45,276 bases of DNA from positions 1-45,276 of the forward strand of contig NZ_CANMSJ010000015.1 in assembly GCF_947500605.1 (NCBI RefSeq), in the 5' to 3' direction. Positions within the stretch are counted from its first letter, which is position 1; each line of letters starts with the position of its first letter. The notes under the pieces were generated by a model, which searched no databases, had not been told where the DNA came from, and was given only the letters and a program-made list of their open reading frames with translations. The position numbers and the translations under genes are program-made. Source of the stretch: an uncultured Lacinutrix sp. GTDB lineage: Bacteria; Bacteroidota; Bacteroidia; Flavobacteriales; Flavobacteriaceae. This document shows positions 16,943-24,856 of this stretch, piece after piece.

Positions 16943-17150
16943 AGAAATCTTTTTTTTAAGTATTAATTAATTTTTCTTTTTTTCAAAACTAAAGATAGTT
17001 GTAAATATCTTTTACATCTGTTTTAAGTCGTTATTTTAAGTAAATCATAACATTTATAACCGAATTTAATTCTACTATAAATTAATGCTTTTAACGTTTA
17101 AATTTGTTCTTTATCGAATAACCACCTACTATTTAGGGTGCTAGTACCAC

Positions 17151-17158
17151 TATATTTA
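17151..17158 (+). promoter_or_regulatory. -7 box of the M48 peptidase gene
   Basis: TATATTTA about 46 bases before the ATG at 17205. The -33 element is not clear. Confidence 0.45.
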
Positions 17159-17204
17159 CGCAACTTTTTGTAAATTGGTTTTATATTAATAAAAACAATA
17201 AATA

Positions 17205-18038
17205 ATGAAACTTAAATCGAGTGTAACCTTAGCATTTGCATTGCTACTTTTTTTCTCATGTGCAACAAATCCTTTTACAGGAAAGAAGACAATGGCATTG
17301 CCAGGAACAGAGAATAGCTCATTATTTCCAACTGCTTTTGCACAATACAATCAGTTTTTAAATGAAAATAATGTAGTTACTGGAACTACAGAAGCCGAAA
17401 TGATTACTAGAGTTGGACAGCGTATTGCTGTAGCTGCAGAACGTTGGTTAACTGCCAATGGTAATCAAGGTTATTTAAATGATTATAAATGGGAATACAA
17501 TTTAGTAAAAGACGAAACTATTAATGCTTGGTGTATGCCAGGTGGTAAAATTGTTTTTTATACAGGAATTTTACCTGTTGCACAAAACGAAGCTGCTGTG
17601 GCTGCTATTATGGGTCATGAGGTGGCACATGCTTTAGCAAACCACGGACAACAACGTATGAGTGCAGGAATGGTACAACAAGGTGTAAATCTTGTAGGTA
17701 ATGTAGCTTTACAAGGTGAAAAAAGAGACTTATTTAATCAATATTATGGTACAGCATCTACTGTAGGAGGTATGTTACCTTTTAGTAGAAGTCATGAAAC
17801 TGAAGCCGATAGAATAGGTTTAATACTTACAGCAATTGCTGGTTATAATCCAGACGAAGCTGCAAATTTATGGAGACGTATGGGCGCTGCAAGTGGAGGA
17901 GAAGCACCACCAGAAATGTTAAGTACGCATCCAGCAACAACAACACGTATTGCTAATTTAGAAGCATTAGCGCCTACAGCAAAAACAGAGGCTAAAAAAT
18001 ACGGTGTAAAATCTTTTAGACCAGTTACACCTTACTAA
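17205..18038 (+). CDS. M48 family metalloprotease, lipoprotein
   Basis: A 277-residue exported peptidase of the BepA/LoiP/Oma1-like group. The signal peptide ends at a lipobox cysteine (C19, LLFFSCATNPFTGKK). The zinc site is H138-E-x-x-H142 in MGHEVAHALANHG, with the third ligand E198 in HETEADRIG. The TNPxTGKK start after the lipid anchor is typical of this family in Gram-negative bacteria, where members take part in outer membrane protein quality control. No TPR domain follows, so it is the short form. It has its own terminator. Confidence 0.9.
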   Translation: MKLKSSVTLAFALLLFFSCATNPFTGKKTMALPGTENSSLFPTAFAQYNQFLNENNVVTGTTEAEMITRVGQRIAVAAERWLTANGNQGYLNDYKWEYNLVKDETINAWCMPGGKIVFYTGILPVAQNEAAVAAIMGHEVAHALANHGQQRMSAGMVQQGVNLVGNVALQGEKRDLFNQYYGTASTVGGMLPFSRSHETEADRIGLILTAIAGYNPDEAANLWRRMGAASGGEAPPEMLSTHPATTTRIANLEALAPTAKTEAKKYGVKSFRPVTPY

Positions 18039-18061
18039 TAAAATATAAATTCTTATTTTCG

Positions 18062-18093
18062 AAGCCACTCTAAAAAACAGAGTGGCTTTTTTT
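18062..18093 (+). terminator. Terminator abutting the transporter start codon
   Basis: AAGCCACTCT, AAAAAAC, AGAGTGGCTT and further T up to 18093. The next base starts the ATG of the transporter gene. Confidence 0.85.
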
Positions 18094-19383
18094 ATGGAAA
18101 AATTACAAAAAGGAGATAAAAAATTATTGAATGCTTGGGCCTTTTTCGATTGGGCAAATTCTGTATACACATTAACTATAGCATCTTCAATATTCCCTTT
18201 ATTTTATGGCTTTATTTATCCAAATAAAGAAGAATTGATAAGTGTTTTTAATTTAAAACCAACCGTTTTAGTATCTGCTGTAACGGCGTTTACTTTTCTT
18301 GTCGTGGCTTTTTTATCGCCTTTATTATCTGGTATTGCAGATTATGTAGGGAATAAAAAAGTATTCATGAAGCTATTTTGCTACATAGGCGGTATAGGTT
18401 GTATTGGGTTATTTTGGTTTAGCAAAGAGTACATACATTTAAGTATGCTATTCTATTTTATGGGTTTAATAGGTTATTGGGGAAGTCTAGTATTTTATAA
18501 TTCTTACTTACCAGATATTGCTTTTCCAGAACAACAAGATAAAATAAGTGCCAAAGGTTTTAGTCTTGGTTATATAGGAAGTGTAATACTTTTAGTTATT
18601 AATTTAGCAATGGTAATGAGTGTTGACGGAGAAGCTGCTATCGATATGATGCGTTACTCTTTTATAACTGTTGGTTTATGGTGGATAATATTTAGCCAAT
18701 ACACATTTTATATACTTCCAAAAGGAGTGTCTACAGGACATAAAGTAACTAAAGCTGTTATATTTAATGGGTTTAGAGAACTTAAGTTAGTTTGGCAAGA
18801 ATTAAAGCAAAACAAACGATTAAAACGTTATTTAAATGCGTTTTTTGTTTTTAGTATGGCTGTGCAAACTATAATGTTAATGGCTGTTTACTTTGGAGAA
18901 AAAGAAATTTCTTGGGCAGATAGTGATGAGAAAACAATGGGTTTAATAGCTAGTATTCTAGTTATTCAAGTAGTTGCTATATTAGGAGCTTTTTTAACAT
19001 CGAGAGCATCGGCCAAATTTGGAAACATTAAAACGTTAATTGTTATTAATATTTTTTGGATGTTTTTATGTTTCTACGCTTATTTTATGGTAACTCCATT
19101 TCAATTTTATATTGCAGCAGGTTTAGTAGGTTTTGTAATGGGAGGTGTACAAGCACTTGCTCGTTCTACCTATTCTAAGTTTTTACCAGAAACAGAAGAC
19201 ACTACATCTTACTTTAGTTTTTACGATGTCGCAGAGAAAATTGGTATTGTAATAGGTATGACGATTTTTGCAATAGTAGATCAAATAAGTACGATGCGAA
19301 ATGCAATTCTATTTTTATTCATTTTCTTTTTAATGGGTATTATATTACTTTTTAGAGTCCCTAAAGAAGTAGTCTCAGAATAA
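18094..19383 (+). CDS. MFS transporter, UMF1 (Atg22-like) family
   Basis: A 429-residue inner membrane protein with about twelve hydrophobic helices. The opening KKLLNAWAFFDWANSVYTL and FPLFYGFIYP match the UMF1 group, whose eukaryotic relatives export amino acids from vacuoles; the bacterial substrate is unknown. A conserved loop GGVQALARSTYSKFLPE follows helix ten and is typical. The ATG at 18094 is used; an earlier in-frame GTG at 18082 is inside the terminator stem. A candidate -7 box (TATTTTCG, 18054-18061) would start transcripts inside that stem. Confidence 0.85.
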   Translation: MEKLQKGDKKLLNAWAFFDWANSVYTLTIASSIFPLFYGFIYPNKEELISVFNLKPTVLVSAVTAFTFLVVAFLSPLLSGIADYVGNKKVFMKLFCYIGGIGCIGLFWFSKEYIHLSMLFYFMGLIGYWGSLVFYNSYLPDIAFPEQQDKISAKGFSLGYIGSVILLVINLAMVMSVDGEAAIDMMRYSFITVGLWWIIFSQYTFYILPKGVSTGHKVTKAVIFNGFRELKLVWQELKQNKRLKRYLNAFFVFSMAVQTIMLMAVYFGEKEISWADSDEKTMGLIASILVIQVVAILGAFLTSRASAKFGNIKTLIVINIFWMFLCFYAYFMVTPFQFYIAAGLVGFVMGGVQALARSTYSKFLPETEDTTSYFSFYDVAEKIGIVIGMTIFAIVDQISTMRNAILFLFIFFLMGIILLFRVPKEVVSE

Positions 19384-19395
19384 GTTTTCGTTCCT

Positions 19396-19403
19396 TATAT
19401 TTG
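19396..19403 (+). promoter_or_regulatory. -7 box of the lipoprotein gene at 19431
   Basis: TATATTTG, a perfect TAnnTTTG, 27 bases before the ATG. Confidence 0.55.
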
Positions 19404-19430
19404 CGTAACCAACAATTTAATATATTATAA

Positions 19431-20264
19431 ATGAAGAAATTTAAGTTAGCCTCAGTTTTTGTTCTTTCTATTTTATTTACCACTTTTTATTCTTGTGATA
19501 ATGAGCCTTTAGATTCAGAGTTTTTATCGGATTCAGAAGAAGGAATTTTTAATCCAGACATTATTGAAGAGCCAGGAGGTGATTCTACAGGAGATTATTG
19601 GCCTTTAGCTGTAAATAATGAATGGACGTACAACTATTATGTTGATGATGTTGCTCAAGAAGATTATGATATGAGTATTGGTTCTACTGAGGTTTATCAG
19701 GGAGAGTCTGTTTTTAGATTCAATCAATATTTACCATCTGCTACGGGTACAGATGGGACTCAATTTGATGGTTTAGATATTGATACTTACGTAAGAAAAA
19801 ATGGTGGTGACTATATTGTTACTGTTGGAGATTTATCTGCTAGTTATTTAGATGGCGCTTTTGAGTTGTCTCAAACAGGTTATAGTTTAATAATTCTTAA
19901 AGATTATGTTGCTGTTGGTACATCTTGGACTAGTAATGTTCAAACTGTTACTTCGTTTGTATCTAATGATGAGATTTTTCCAGACTTACCATCTATAACT
20001 AATAACATTACTAATACTTTAGAGGTTGTAGAAAAGGATATTTCTGTAACTGTAAATGGAAATACATATGCAGATGTGATTAAGGTTAAATATGAACAAG
20101 AGTCGTATACTGCTGCAGCTCCAGATCAAACTACTAACTCTTTATATTACTATTATTTTGCTAAAGATGTTGGTTTAATTAAAACCGAAGGTTCTATAAG
20201 CGATAATGCAGATAATATTACATCTAACGTACTACAAGAATTAGATACTTTTGTATTAAATTAA
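19431..20264 (+). CDS. Hypothetical lipoprotein, CDNEPL type
   Basis: A 277-residue lipoprotein with a signal peptide ending in TTFYSC and then DNEPLDSEF, an acidic tail as expected for surface-exported Bacteroidota lipoproteins. The rest is beta-rich (WPLAVNNEWTYNYYVDD, YVRKNGGDYIVTVGD, YYYYFAKDVGLIKTEG), similar in shape to flavobacterial proteins in which WPLxxGNxWTY-like strands begin a lipocalin-like barrel. No catalytic motif is seen. The next gene starts with the same CDNEPL sequence after its lipobox, which suggests a common origin of the leaders or recent paralogy only in that part. Ends at a strong terminator. Confidence 0.75.
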   Translation: MKKFKLASVFVLSILFTTFYSCDNEPLDSEFLSDSEEGIFNPDIIEEPGGDSTGDYWPLAVNNEWTYNYYVDDVAQEDYDMSIGSTEVYQGESVFRFNQYLPSATGTDGTQFDGLDIDTYVRKNGGDYIVTVGDLSASYLDGAFELSQTGYSLIILKDYVAVGTSWTSNVQTVTSFVSNDEIFPDLPSITNNITNTLEVVEKDISVTVNGNTYADVIKVKYEQESYTAAAPDQTTNSLYYYYFAKDVGLIKTEGSISDNADNITSNVLQELDTFVLN

Positions 20265-20284
20265 TTGTAATTTATATATAATTT

Positions 20285-20323
20285 AAAGCCACTATTTCAA
20301 GTATAGAAATAGTGGCTTTTTTT
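20285..20323 (+). terminator. Terminator of the 19431 lipoprotein gene
   Basis: AAAGCCACTATTTC and GAAATAGTGGCTTT (14 base pairs, seven-base loop), then T-run. Confidence 0.9.
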
Positions 20324-20440
20324 GTTTTTACAGTTTCAAGTTTTGCTTTTTTTTATTTAAATGAAGTGCTTTCTAGCTGTTAAATAGGCTTATACAGATT
20401 AATAGAATATTTCTTATGTTTGTGATATAAATAATTTGTT

Positions 20441-21394
20441 ATGAAAAAACCAGCCATTCAGTTTTTAATGTTATTCTTATCAATGTCTCTATTTACATGT
20501 GATAACGAACCATTAGAACCAAGTTTGTTACCTCAAGAAGAAACTTCAAATTTAGATTGTTTAACAGCAACTCAAGCCTATATTACAGCAATTACAAATT
20601 TTGGTAGTTGGGATGGTAACGAGGCTACTTACCCACCTTTGTGTGCCGATTACGCAGCTTCTTTACAAGGGCTTATAGATAATTGTGGCGATCCAACAGG
20701 TAGTTATCAAGCACTACTAGGAACTTTAGGAGATTGTAGTGAGCCATTAGATCCAGACACTTGTGAGTCTGCAATTGCAAACTCTGGTATTGCAGAGGCT
20801 AATTTAAATAATGCTACAAGCGATTTATATACTCAGTTTTGTAATGGATATGTACTAGCATTACAAGAGCAAATAGAAATTTGTGGTGATGCAGATGGTT
20901 CTATTCAATCTACTATAGACGGTTTAGGAGATTGTTCGGAAACAGTGCCAAATGCAGATATTGTTGGAACATGGTTATTAACAGCTTGGAATGGTGAAGC
21001 TATAGACCTTAATAACGATGGTACCGAAAACACTAACTTTTTAAATGAAATGGATTGTTATACAAACGAAACATTAATCTTTAATTCAGACAATACAGGT
21101 ACGGCAATGAGTACTTCTTTTGCAACCTTTACATTTGAAATAGAAACAGGAACAACAAACTCTTATGTTTATACTATAGAGTGTGAAGATGAAATTGAAA
21201 ATTCTGACTTTACATGGACACAAAACGGAAACACTATTACTATTACAGATACTGCATCGTCTGATGTTTCTGAGTGGACTATAAATGGTAACGATTTATC
21301 CACAGATATACCTAGTGGGTTTATTGCTTTCGATAGCGATGATTTTTCAGTAGTTGTAACTCAAGATTTAACTTTTGTATACGAGAAACAATAG
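20441..21394 (+). CDS. Lipoprotein with two Cys repeats and a lipocalin-like domain
   Basis: A 317-residue lipoprotein (lipobox SLFTC, then DNEPLEPSLL). Residues about 40-160 hold two copies of a helical unit of about 60 residues with paired cysteines: C-x-DYAASLQGLIDNCGDPTGSYQ, then C-x-GYVLALQEQIEICGDADGS, each ending GDCSE. From about 170 a lipocalin-like domain follows (IVGTWLLTAWNGEAID, ETLIFNSDNTGTA, SEWTINGNDLSTD), a fold common in flavobacterial lipoproteins. Binding partner unknown. It ends at a terminator shared with the leftward GIN gene. Confidence 0.78.
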   Translation: MKKPAIQFLMLFLSMSLFTCDNEPLEPSLLPQEETSNLDCLTATQAYITAITNFGSWDGNEATYPPLCADYAASLQGLIDNCGDPTGSYQALLGTLGDCSEPLDPDTCESAIANSGIAEANLNNATSDLYTQFCNGYVLALQEQIEICGDADGSIQSTIDGLGDCSETVPNADIVGTWLLTAWNGEAIDLNNDGTENTNFLNEMDCYTNETLIFNSDNTGTAMSTSFATFTFEIETGTTNSYVYTIECEDEIENSDFTWTQNGNTITITDTASSDVSEWTINGNDLSTDIPSGFIAFDSDDFSVVVTQDLTFVYEKQ

Positions 21395-21410
21395 TATAAA
21401 TTCAAGTAAT

Positions 21411-21451
21411 AAAAAAAGCCTCTTTTCTAAATTAGAAAAGAGGCTTTTTTT
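21411..21451. terminator. Bidirectional terminator, 20-base arms
   Basis: The arm from 21411 to 21430 mirrors that from 21432 to 21451 (A-run, GCCTCTTTTCTAA / TTAGAAAAGAGGC, T-run). It separates convergent genes. Confidence 0.92.
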
Positions 21452-21465
21452 AGTTAAGATGTAAA

Positions 21466-22200
21466 CTAGTTTCCAATACTTCCAGAACCAGTAACCTTAG
21501 TATCTTCATGTTTAGGGTTTCCTTTATATTCTATATCTCCCGAGCCTGTTACTCTTGCGTTTAAATCGCCATTACATACAATTTCTACATCTCCAGAACC
21601 TGTAACTTTAGCGTCTACATCTATGGCATCTAAATTATAACCATGGAAATCTCCAGAACCAGTTACACTAGCTTTTAAGTCTTTAGTTTTACCATTTAAA
21701 GTTAAATCTCCAGAACCAGTTACAGAGGCATTAATATCGTTTGCTTCTACGTCTAAAACAACATCTCCAGAGCCAGAAACTTTTGCTGTAAAGTTATTAG
21801 CAGTAATTTTATCTTTATTAATAATATCTCCAGAACCAGATAAACTTACATAGTCTATATCTTTAAAAGGAATTGTTATGGTAATAGTCTTGTTAAAGCT
21901 TGTTTTTAAACTAATGTTGTTTTCGGTTTTAATTTTAAGAGTGTTGCCTTCAACTTCAGTAATAATATACTCTAACAAGTTGCTTTCGCCTTCAATTTTA
22001 ATGTCACCTTCTTTTCCTTTTACTAAAACAAAGTCCATCCATCCTGCACATTTAATGGCATCGTAGTCCGATGTAGATCTTGTAATAGTAGTTACATTTC
22101 CGTTACCTTTTATTTTTTTACTTCCCCAAAGTTGTGCTTGAGCAAAAGAGAAACTTAGTAATGCGATAGCTATTAATAGCGTGTTTTTTGATGTCTTCAT
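21466..22200 (-). CDS. GIN-domain (DUF2807) secreted protein with SGSGD repeats
   Basis: A 244-residue exported protein. After the signal peptide (ending SFAQAQ) comes the head GIN domain pattern: RSTSDYDAIKCAGWMDFVLVKG, EGNTLKIKTENN. The C-terminal half has seven near-regular LSGSGD/VTGSGD turns about 17-21 residues apart, as expected for a right-handed beta-helix (putative adhesin in the family's name). It is the last of four leftward genes that start with an ECF sigma factor, 42 bases after the DUF4097-like gene, so envelope-stress control is likely. Its ligand is unknown. Confidence 0.88.
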   Translation of the reverse strand: MKTSKNTLLIAIALLSFSFAQAQLWGSKKIKGNGNVTTITRSTSDYDAIKCAGWMDFVLVKGKEGDIKIEGESNLLEYIITEVEGNTLKIKTENNISLKTSFNKTITITIPFKDIDYVSLSGSGDIINKDKITANNFTAKVSGSGDVVLDVEANDINASVTGSGDLTLNGKTKDLKASVTGSGDFHGYNLDAIDVDAKVTGSGDVEIVCNGDLNARVTGSGDIEYKGNPKHEDTKVTGSGSIGN

Positions 22201-22242
22201 GAGTGTTGTTTTTAATGATTATTTTGATTGATTTTTTTATTT

Positions 22243-23340
22243 TTAATTCTGATAGAAAGTAACACTACCATATTCTGAGTTTATTTTTACTAAACTTCCA
22301 GAGTTTTGTGTGTTTTGGTAACCTGTGTAGTAACGATCTGAAGATTCTATACGTTTTTTTACAAAGTTGAAACTATCGTCATTATCTTTTAAAGAGCCGT
22401 ATTCTAATTCTATATCAAAATCGAAAGCTAATTGTGAGTCGTAACCAATTTTTATACCTACGTAATCACTATTTATAGAAACGTTTTTAACGCTCTTTTG
22501 CAGCTTTGTAATTTTAATAGAACCATAATCTGCAGAGATATCTAAGTTTTTATAGACATCGCCAATTAAAACAGTTAAATAATCTCCATTACCTTTTAGG
22601 TTGTTTACTTTATCTACAGTAATACCACCGTAGTCGCAATTGTATGTTATGTTTTCGGCAACTTCTACTTTAGATTTTGTGTAGTCTGCAATAATTTCTA
22701 AGGTATTAGCTTTAGAGACAGTAAAACCGCTATAATCGGCATCAATTTTACCACCTTTAATAAACTCGAAATAACAGTTGTTAGAGTAATCGAAACTAAT
22801 ATCATTATTATCTGCTAGTAACTCTTTAGTAGTAATCTTACCGTAGTCGCAACTTAATTCTGCACGACCTTGAAGCGTACCTAAATTAATATTTCCATAA
22901 TCGTTACTTAAGTTTACGTTATTGGTAATTGGCATTTTAATTAAATAATTAATTTTCATTTGGACATTGTTGCTATTTGTCCAGCTCCACCAAGATTTAC
23001 TCTTGTTTTTACTAAAGTTTGTAATGGCAGTAACTAAATCTTGAGATCCAGAGAAGTCTACGGTAATACCATCTAGTTTTTGCTGTACTTTATCCTCGTC
23101 GTTACCAGTAGTGGTAATTATTATTTCAAAATCTATAGTGTTACCATCCCAGGTAACAACATCTATATTTCCATAGCTGTTATCTACTTTTAAAGTCGCA
23201 TTATCGTTAACATTAAATGTTTTTGTAATGGTCTTTTCCTTTTTGTATTTACCATCTCTGTCGTTATTATTGCTTGCCATTAATACTAGAGGAAGCATGA
23301 GTAAAATGGTGAATAATTTATAGTGTAATACTTGTCTCAT
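22243..23340 (-). CDS. Secreted beta-repeat protein, DUF4097-like
   Basis: A 365-residue exported protein with a signal peptide (about 1-22). From about 35 on it has short strands with a recurring NDYGNI / CDYGKI / ADYGSI / SEYGSV pattern every 20-30 residues, which fits the beta-helical DUF4097 group related to the GIN proteins. The first 23 bases overlap the anti-sigma-like gene, so translation is probably coupled. Function unknown; its operon partners point to the cell envelope. Confidence 0.78.
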   Translation of the reverse strand: MRQVLHYKLFTILLMLPLVLMASNNNDRDGKYKKEKTITKTFNVNDNATLKVDNSYGNIDVVTWDGNTIDFEIIITTTGNDEDKVQQKLDGITVDFSGSQDLVTAITNFSKNKSKSWWSWTNSNNVQMKINYLIKMPITNNVNLSNDYGNINLGTLQGRAELSCDYGKITTKELLADNNDISFDYSNNCYFEFIKGGKIDADYSGFTVSKANTLEIIADYTKSKVEVAENITYNCDYGGITVDKVNNLKGNGDYLTVLIGDVYKNLDISADYGSIKITKLQKSVKNVSINSDYVGIKIGYDSQLAFDFDIELEYGSLKDNDDSFNFVKKRIESSDRYYTGYQNTQNSGSLVKINSEYGSVTFYQN

Positions 23341-23884
23341 CGTTGTTTAATTTAAATGTTTTTATACCTTCTATGTTTTCTACTACAGATTTTAGAATGT
23401 TAATTCTATTCCAGAAATTATCAATCATGGCATGTATTACACGCTTATCGTTTCCGCTTTCTGTTAAGTCTATTTTTAATTGTTTGTATTGTGTTTCTAA
23501 TGTTTCCATTTGCGTCATGGCATCTTTTATAAGAGCTTCGGTTTCTGGAGTACGCTCGCTATCTATTTTTTCTAATTCTTCGGCAATAACTGAAGTAAAG
23601 AAATTTTGAGTATTTGCCATTTCTGGAGAGACACTTGCTAAATCTTGAGTTTTAGTTTCTGTATTAAAATTAAAAGCTAAAGAGATTAGCAATAGAATTG
23701 AAGCTGCAATACCTAGAAACGGTTTCCATAAATTTCTATTTGTTTTTGTTACAACAACATCTTGCGATTGCTGTTGTGCTTTTAGTTTTTCTAAAAATCT
23801 ATTTTCGTGACCATGGTTTGGCACTTCAACATCAAAATCGTGTTGGATTTTTTCGAAAAGTTGATTTATATTATCGTTTTTCAT
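23318..23884 (-). CDS. Anti-sigma-like single-pass membrane protein
   Basis: A 188-residue protein. The N-terminal 50 residues are polar and cytoplasmic, a single membrane helix follows (about 53-70; FLGIAASILLLISLAF) and the rest (about 75-188) is a periplasmic coiled-coil helix region (AEELEKIDSERTPETEAL, MTQMETLETQYKQLKIDL). Position directly after an ECF sigma gene, with one membrane helix, is the standard layout of an anti-sigma factor; no zinc-binding HxxxCxxC motif is present, so it is not of the ZAS type. A decayed palindrome lies in the 49-base gap before it. Confidence 0.72.
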   Translation of the reverse strand: MKNDNINQLFEKIQHDFDVEVPNHGHENRFLEKLKAQQQSQDVVVTKTNRNLWKPFLGIAASILLLISLAFNFNTETKTQDLASVSPEMANTQNFFTSVIAEELEKIDSERTPETEALIKDAMTQMETLETQYKQLKIDLTESGNDKRVIHAMIDNFWNRINILKSVVENIEGIKTFKLNNDETSITL

Positions 23885-23933
23885 TTATTACTATTTTTTA
23901 TTATTTCCGCGTAAGCGAAAACAGTATTCTTTT

Positions 23934-24491
23934 TTAGCCTACTAAGGCTTGCATTTTTTTTCTTAAACTTTCTTTTGCTCTTGAAATGGTTGTACGACAA
24001 TTAGCGCTAGATATTCTCATAATATCGCTTATCTCATCGTAATCAAAGCCTTCTATTAAATGAAGCGTTAAAGCCACACGATAATTCTCTTTCAAGGTTT
24101 TCATTGTTTCTATTACTTGTTTAGCTTGTACGTTAGTAAACTCGTAATCTTCTGCTATGGCATCTGTATCTTCAACTTTATAAAGTACATCATCTAGAGG
24201 CACTTCGTCAAACTTGGTGCTTTTATTATAGTGGTAAATACTTTTGTTAATTACTATACGTTTAAGCCAAGCTCCAAAGGTTTTAATATCTTTTAAAGTG
24301 TCGATTTTAGAAAATGCTAATAAAAAAGCATCTTGCATAACGTCTTCGGCTTCAAAACTGTTTTTTACAATACGGTAGGCAGTGTTGTACATGGCTTTGT
24401 AGTACCTATTGTACAGTTCCAATTGCGCGAATTGGTTGTTGGTTTTACAAAGCTCCACGAGCTGTTCGATATTGTGGTTGGTTAATGTCAA
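23934..24491 (-). CDS. ECF-type RNA polymerase sigma factor
   Basis: A 185-residue sigma factor of extracytoplasmic-function size. Region 2 is seen at about 22-90 (LYNRYYKAMYNTAYRIVKN, EAEDVMQDAFLLAFSKI, FGAWLKRIVINKSI) and region 4 at about 130-182 (LKENYRVALTLHLIEGFDY, ISDIMRISSANCRTTISRAK). The start is TTG at 24491: no ATG precedes the region 2 helix, and a -7 box (TATCTTTAC read leftward, 24510-24518) lies just upstream. It leads the anti-sigma-like, DUF4097-like and GIN genes and probably controls them. Confidence 0.9.
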   Translation of the reverse strand: MTLTNHNIEQLVELCKTNNQFAQLELYNRYYKAMYNTAYRIVKNSFEAEDVMQDAFLLAFSKIDTLKDIKTFGAWLKRIVINKSIYHYNKSTKFDEVPLDDVLYKVEDTDAIAEDYEFTNVQAKQVIETMKTLKENYRVALTLHLIEGFDYDEISDIMRISSANCRTTISRAKESLRKKMQALVG

Positions 24492-24509
24492 TTCTAATGG
24501 TTTGTTGTA

Positions 24510-24518
24510 GTAAAGATA
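24510..24518 (-). promoter_or_regulatory. -7 box of the ECF sigma operon
   Basis: TATCTTTAC on the minus strand, 18 bases before the TTG start. The -33 side has no TTG, as might be expected if the operon is read by another sigma factor or by its own. Confidence 0.4.
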
Positions 24519-24856
24519 TAAGTTAAATGAGTTTGTTACAGTTTCTATTATTTTTTTTTAAAATAATTGCGAGTTAACAGTTAAAAACTAAAAGTTAATA
24601 GGTGTTTACTCGATTGTGATTATTCACAGTCAATTAAATTTTTAATAAGTATGAGTAAGAAAAACTATTATCTCTTCACTTTTCGCTCTTCACTTAGAAT
24701 ATGGCATATTAATTGAAGTTTTAGAAACAGATACTCACAATAGATTATTAATAATCGGTTGATAATCAAGGTGTTTATGAGTTATAACTATTAATTTTAC
24801 AAACAGAACATTATAAGCCAGATTGTATTTGGTGACATAATGACGTAAATATACAT
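24519..24856. other. Intergenic region before lon
   Basis: About 340 bases between divergent genes. It holds an inverted repeat TGTGA-TTAT-TCACA (24615-24628) of the size of a dimeric regulator site, and the lon -7 box at 24792. No frame longer than a few dozen codons and no clear RNA fold were seen. Confidence 0.45.
24792..24799 (+). promoter_or_regulatory. -7 box of lon
   Basis: TAATTTTA, 57 bases before the lon ATG. The -33 element is not obvious. Confidence 0.4.

Noticed and set aside
21481-21840. Regularly spaced TCTCCAGAACC strings resembling a CRISPR array
   Set aside because: They are in-frame codons of the SGSGD repeats in the GIN protein; spacers are coding and diverged repeats are not palindromic.
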